From an uncultured Burkholderiales bacterium (GTDB lineage Bacteria > Pseudomonadota > Gammaproteobacteria > Burkholderiales > Burkholderiaceae_E), in assembly GCA_902826305.1 (NCBI GenBank), contig CADEEH010000001.1:1-64000 (forward strand): a stretch of DNA of 64,000 nucleotides. Reading direction: 5' to 3'. Made by a program: the position numbers and the translations under genes. Position 1 is the stretch's first letter, and the number at the start of each line of letters is the position of its first letter. The notes under the pieces are model-generated. The model did no database searches. It was not told where the DNA came from and saw only the letters and a list, made by a program, of their open reading frames with translations. Below, piece after piece: positions 62,424 to 64,000 of the stretch.

Positions 62424-64000
62424 ATGTCACCGTTCCCGCACCTCCTCGCCCCGCTCCGGATCGCCGGCACCACGCTGCCCAACCGCATGGTCATGGGCGC
62501 GATGCACACGCGCCTGGAGACGCTGGACCGGCCGACCGAGCGGCTGGCCGCGTTCTACGCCGCCCGCGCCCGCGGCGAGATCGCGCTGATCCTGACCGGG
62601 GGCCATGCCCCGGTCCCCGAAGGTGTGATGGACGAAGGCGGGCTGGTGCTCGACCGTCGCGACCAGCTCGCCAGCCACGAGCCCATCACTCGCGAGGTCC
62701 GCCGTGCCGGTGGCCACATCGTGCTGCAGATCCTGCACGCGGGCCGTTACGCCAAGGTCGCGGACTGTGTCGCGCCGTCCGAAGGCAAGGCCCGGATCAA
62801 CACCTTCGCGCCGCGTGCACTCGCCACCGCCGAGGTCTGGTCAACGATCGACAGCTACGCGAACACGGCCGCGCTCGCGCAGGAAGCCGGCTACGCGGGG
62901 GTCGAGGTGATGGGCTCGGAGGGCTACCTGATCAACGAGTTCACCGCGTCGGTCACCAACCGGCGCGACGACGAATTCGGCGGTTCGTTCGACAACCGGA
63001 TCCGTTTCCCGCTCGAGATCGTCAAGGCGGTCCGCGCACGTGTCGGTGCGGCGTTCATCGTCATCTACCGGATCTCGTCGATCGATCTGGTGGACGGCGG
63101 CATGACCGCCGCCGAGATCGCGGCGTTTGCTCGGCGGATCCAGCAGGCTGGTGCCGACGCGATCAACACCGGTGTCGGCTGGCACGAGGCGGCGGTGCCG
63201 ACGATCGCGGCCACGGTCCCGCGCGCCGCCTGGGCCGGCGCGGTACGCAACGTCCGCCAGGCGGTCACGATTCCGGTGATCGCCTCCAACCGGATCAACA
63301 CGCCGCAGGTCGCCGAGGCACTGCTCGCCAGCGGTGCCGCGGACATGGTCTCGATGGCGCGCCCGCTGCTCGCCGATCCCGATTTCGCGCGCAAGACCCG
63401 GCTCGGCCGCGCCGACGAGATCGCGCCCTGCATCGCCTGCAACCAGGCCTGCCTGGACCACATCTTCACCGAACGGGTGGCCACCTGCCTGGTCAATCCA
63501 CGCGCGGGCCGCGAGATCGAATTCGGCGACGGCGTCGAACCCGCGACCTCGCCGCGACGGGTCGCGGTCGTCGGCGCGGGCCCGGCCGGCATGACGTTTG
63601 CCATCAACGCGGCCGGCCGCGGGCACACGGTGACCCTGTTCGAAGCGGCCGACCAGATCGGCGGCCAGCTGGTCATGGCGCGACGTGTGCCCGGCAAGAG
63701 CGAGTTCGACGGACTGCTGCGCTGGTTCGAGGACACGCTGACCCGCAACCGCGTGCGTGTGCGGATCGGTACACGGGTCGGCGCCGACGAACTCGCGCGG
63801 GGTGGCTTCGACGAGATCGTGATCGCCACCGGCGTGCTGCCGCGACGGCCCACGATCCCCGGCATCGACCATCCGAAGGTCCTCGGCTACGTCGACGTGC
63901 TCGGCCTGGGCACCGAGGTCGGACCGCGGGTCGCGATCCTCGGCGCCGGCGGCGTCGGCTTCGATGTCGCCGAGTTCCTGGTCGGCGAGCCGCTGGAATC
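62424..64000 (+). CDS. fadH: 2,4-dienoyl-CoA reductase (FadH-type), C-terminus off the window
   Basis: 525 residues present of about 670. Old-yellow-enzyme-like FMN barrel at the N-terminus, with EGYLINEF (active-site Tyr) near 171 and a HEA motif near 250. A cysteine cluster for [4Fe-4S] is CIACNQAC then CLVNP around 335-360. An FAD-binding GAGPAG follows near 389-394, then an NAD-binding GAGGVGFD. It reduces 2,4-dienoyl-CoA with NADPH in unsaturated fatty-acid beta-oxidation. A relative acting on another enone cannot be excluded. ATG at 62424; truncated by the window end. Confidence 0.88.
   Translation, partial: MSPFPHLLAPLRIAGTTLPNRMVMGAMHTRLETLDRPTERLAAFYAARARGEIALILTGGHAPVPEGVMDEGGLVLDRRDQLASHEPITREVRRAGGHIVLQILHAGRYAKVADCVAPSEGKARINTFAPRALATAEVWSTIDSYANTAALAQEAGYAGVEVMGSEGYLINEFTASVTNRRDDEFGGSFDNRIRFPLEIVKAVRARVGAAFIVIYRISSIDLVDGGMTAAEIAAFARRIQQAGADAINTGVGWHEAAVPTIAATVPRAAWAGAVRNVRQAVTIPVIASNRINTPQVAEALLASGAADMVSMARPLLADPDFARKTRLGRADEIAPCIACNQACLDHIFTERVATCLVNPRAGREIEFGDGVEPATSPRRVAVVGAGPAGMTFAINAAGRGHTVTLFEAADQIGGQLVMARRVPGKSEFDGLLRWFEDTLTRNRVRVRIGTRVGADELARGGFDEIVIATGVLPRRPTIPGIDHPKVLGYVDVLGLGTEVGPRVAILGAGGVGFDVAEFLVGEPLE

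Overview
The window is GC-rich, densely packed bacterial chromosome: GTG starts are common, 4-base ATGA/GTGA overlaps are frequent, and there are no rRNA or tRNA genes, insertion sequences, phage genes or CRISPR arrays. Gene content points to a free-living aerobic betaproteobacterium, probably Burkholderiales. It has a Bug-type solute receptor, two branched-chain-type ABC importers embedded in aromatic catabolic operons, an HAE1-type RND pump and many aromatic-acid genes. The genus cannot be named from sequence alone. Every intergenic gap is under about 300 bp.

Layout. 1-1.8 kb: pobA (cut by the window edge) with a divergent AraC-type regulator, for 4-hydroxybenzoate to protocatechuate. 1.9-10.9 kb: a small membrane protein, galactarate dehydratase garD, a PhoD-like phosphatase, a metallo-beta-lactamase-fold protein with an HxDxD di-iron-type motif, AsmA, an SGNH hydrolase and an esterase. 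10.9-13.4 kb: arsenic operon arsR-arsI-arsC-acr3, in which arsI carries a 2-base deletion. 13.5-21.4 kb: five-gene ABC importer, CYP199-like P450, [2Fe-2S] ferredoxin, MarR regulator and ferredoxin reductase in one strand-coherent run. The P450 keeps the residues known to hold para-substituted benzoates, so this unit plausibly imports and O-demethylates 4-methoxybenzoate-type acids, and the product would feed PobA.

21.5-27.5 kb: a hydrolase-fold protein with a degraded active site, then a BKACE plus hydroxyacyl dehydrogenase pair divergent from a CitE-like lyase, then DUF2478, cupin and LysR genes. 27.6-36.3 kb: tripartite RND efflux system (order MFP-permease-OMF) preceded by a hybrid sensor kinase. 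36.5-47.8 kb: a long hydroquinone/hydroxyquinol operon: two-subunit hydroquinone 1,2-dioxygenase, 4-hydroxymuconic semialdehyde dehydrogenase, maleylacetate reductase, a full ABC importer, hydroxyquinol 1,2-dioxygenase and both subunits of 3-oxoadipate CoA-transferase. Two palindromes precede it and a 20-bp palindrome closes it.

47.8-54.4 kb (minus strand): two glutathione-transferase-like proteins, a SnoaL-like protein, an SDR, and the four-carbon acid-sugar operon ltnD-otnK-otnC-otnI. 54.5-60.7 kb: a 7TM diguanylate cyclase, an acyl-CoA ligase, and a Bug receptor / amidohydrolase / hotdog thioesterase operon. 61-64 kb: a carboxymuconolactone-decarboxylase-like protein, a 3-hydroxyisobutyrate-dehydrogenase-like protein and a FadH-type 2,4-dienoyl-CoA reductase cut by the window edge.

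The best candidates for something not yet described are the importer-coupled CYP199 system with its tandem-repeat junction, and the hydroquinone operon that carries its own ABC importer but no dedicated regulator gene. All functions are read from sequence motifs and context; none has been tested.
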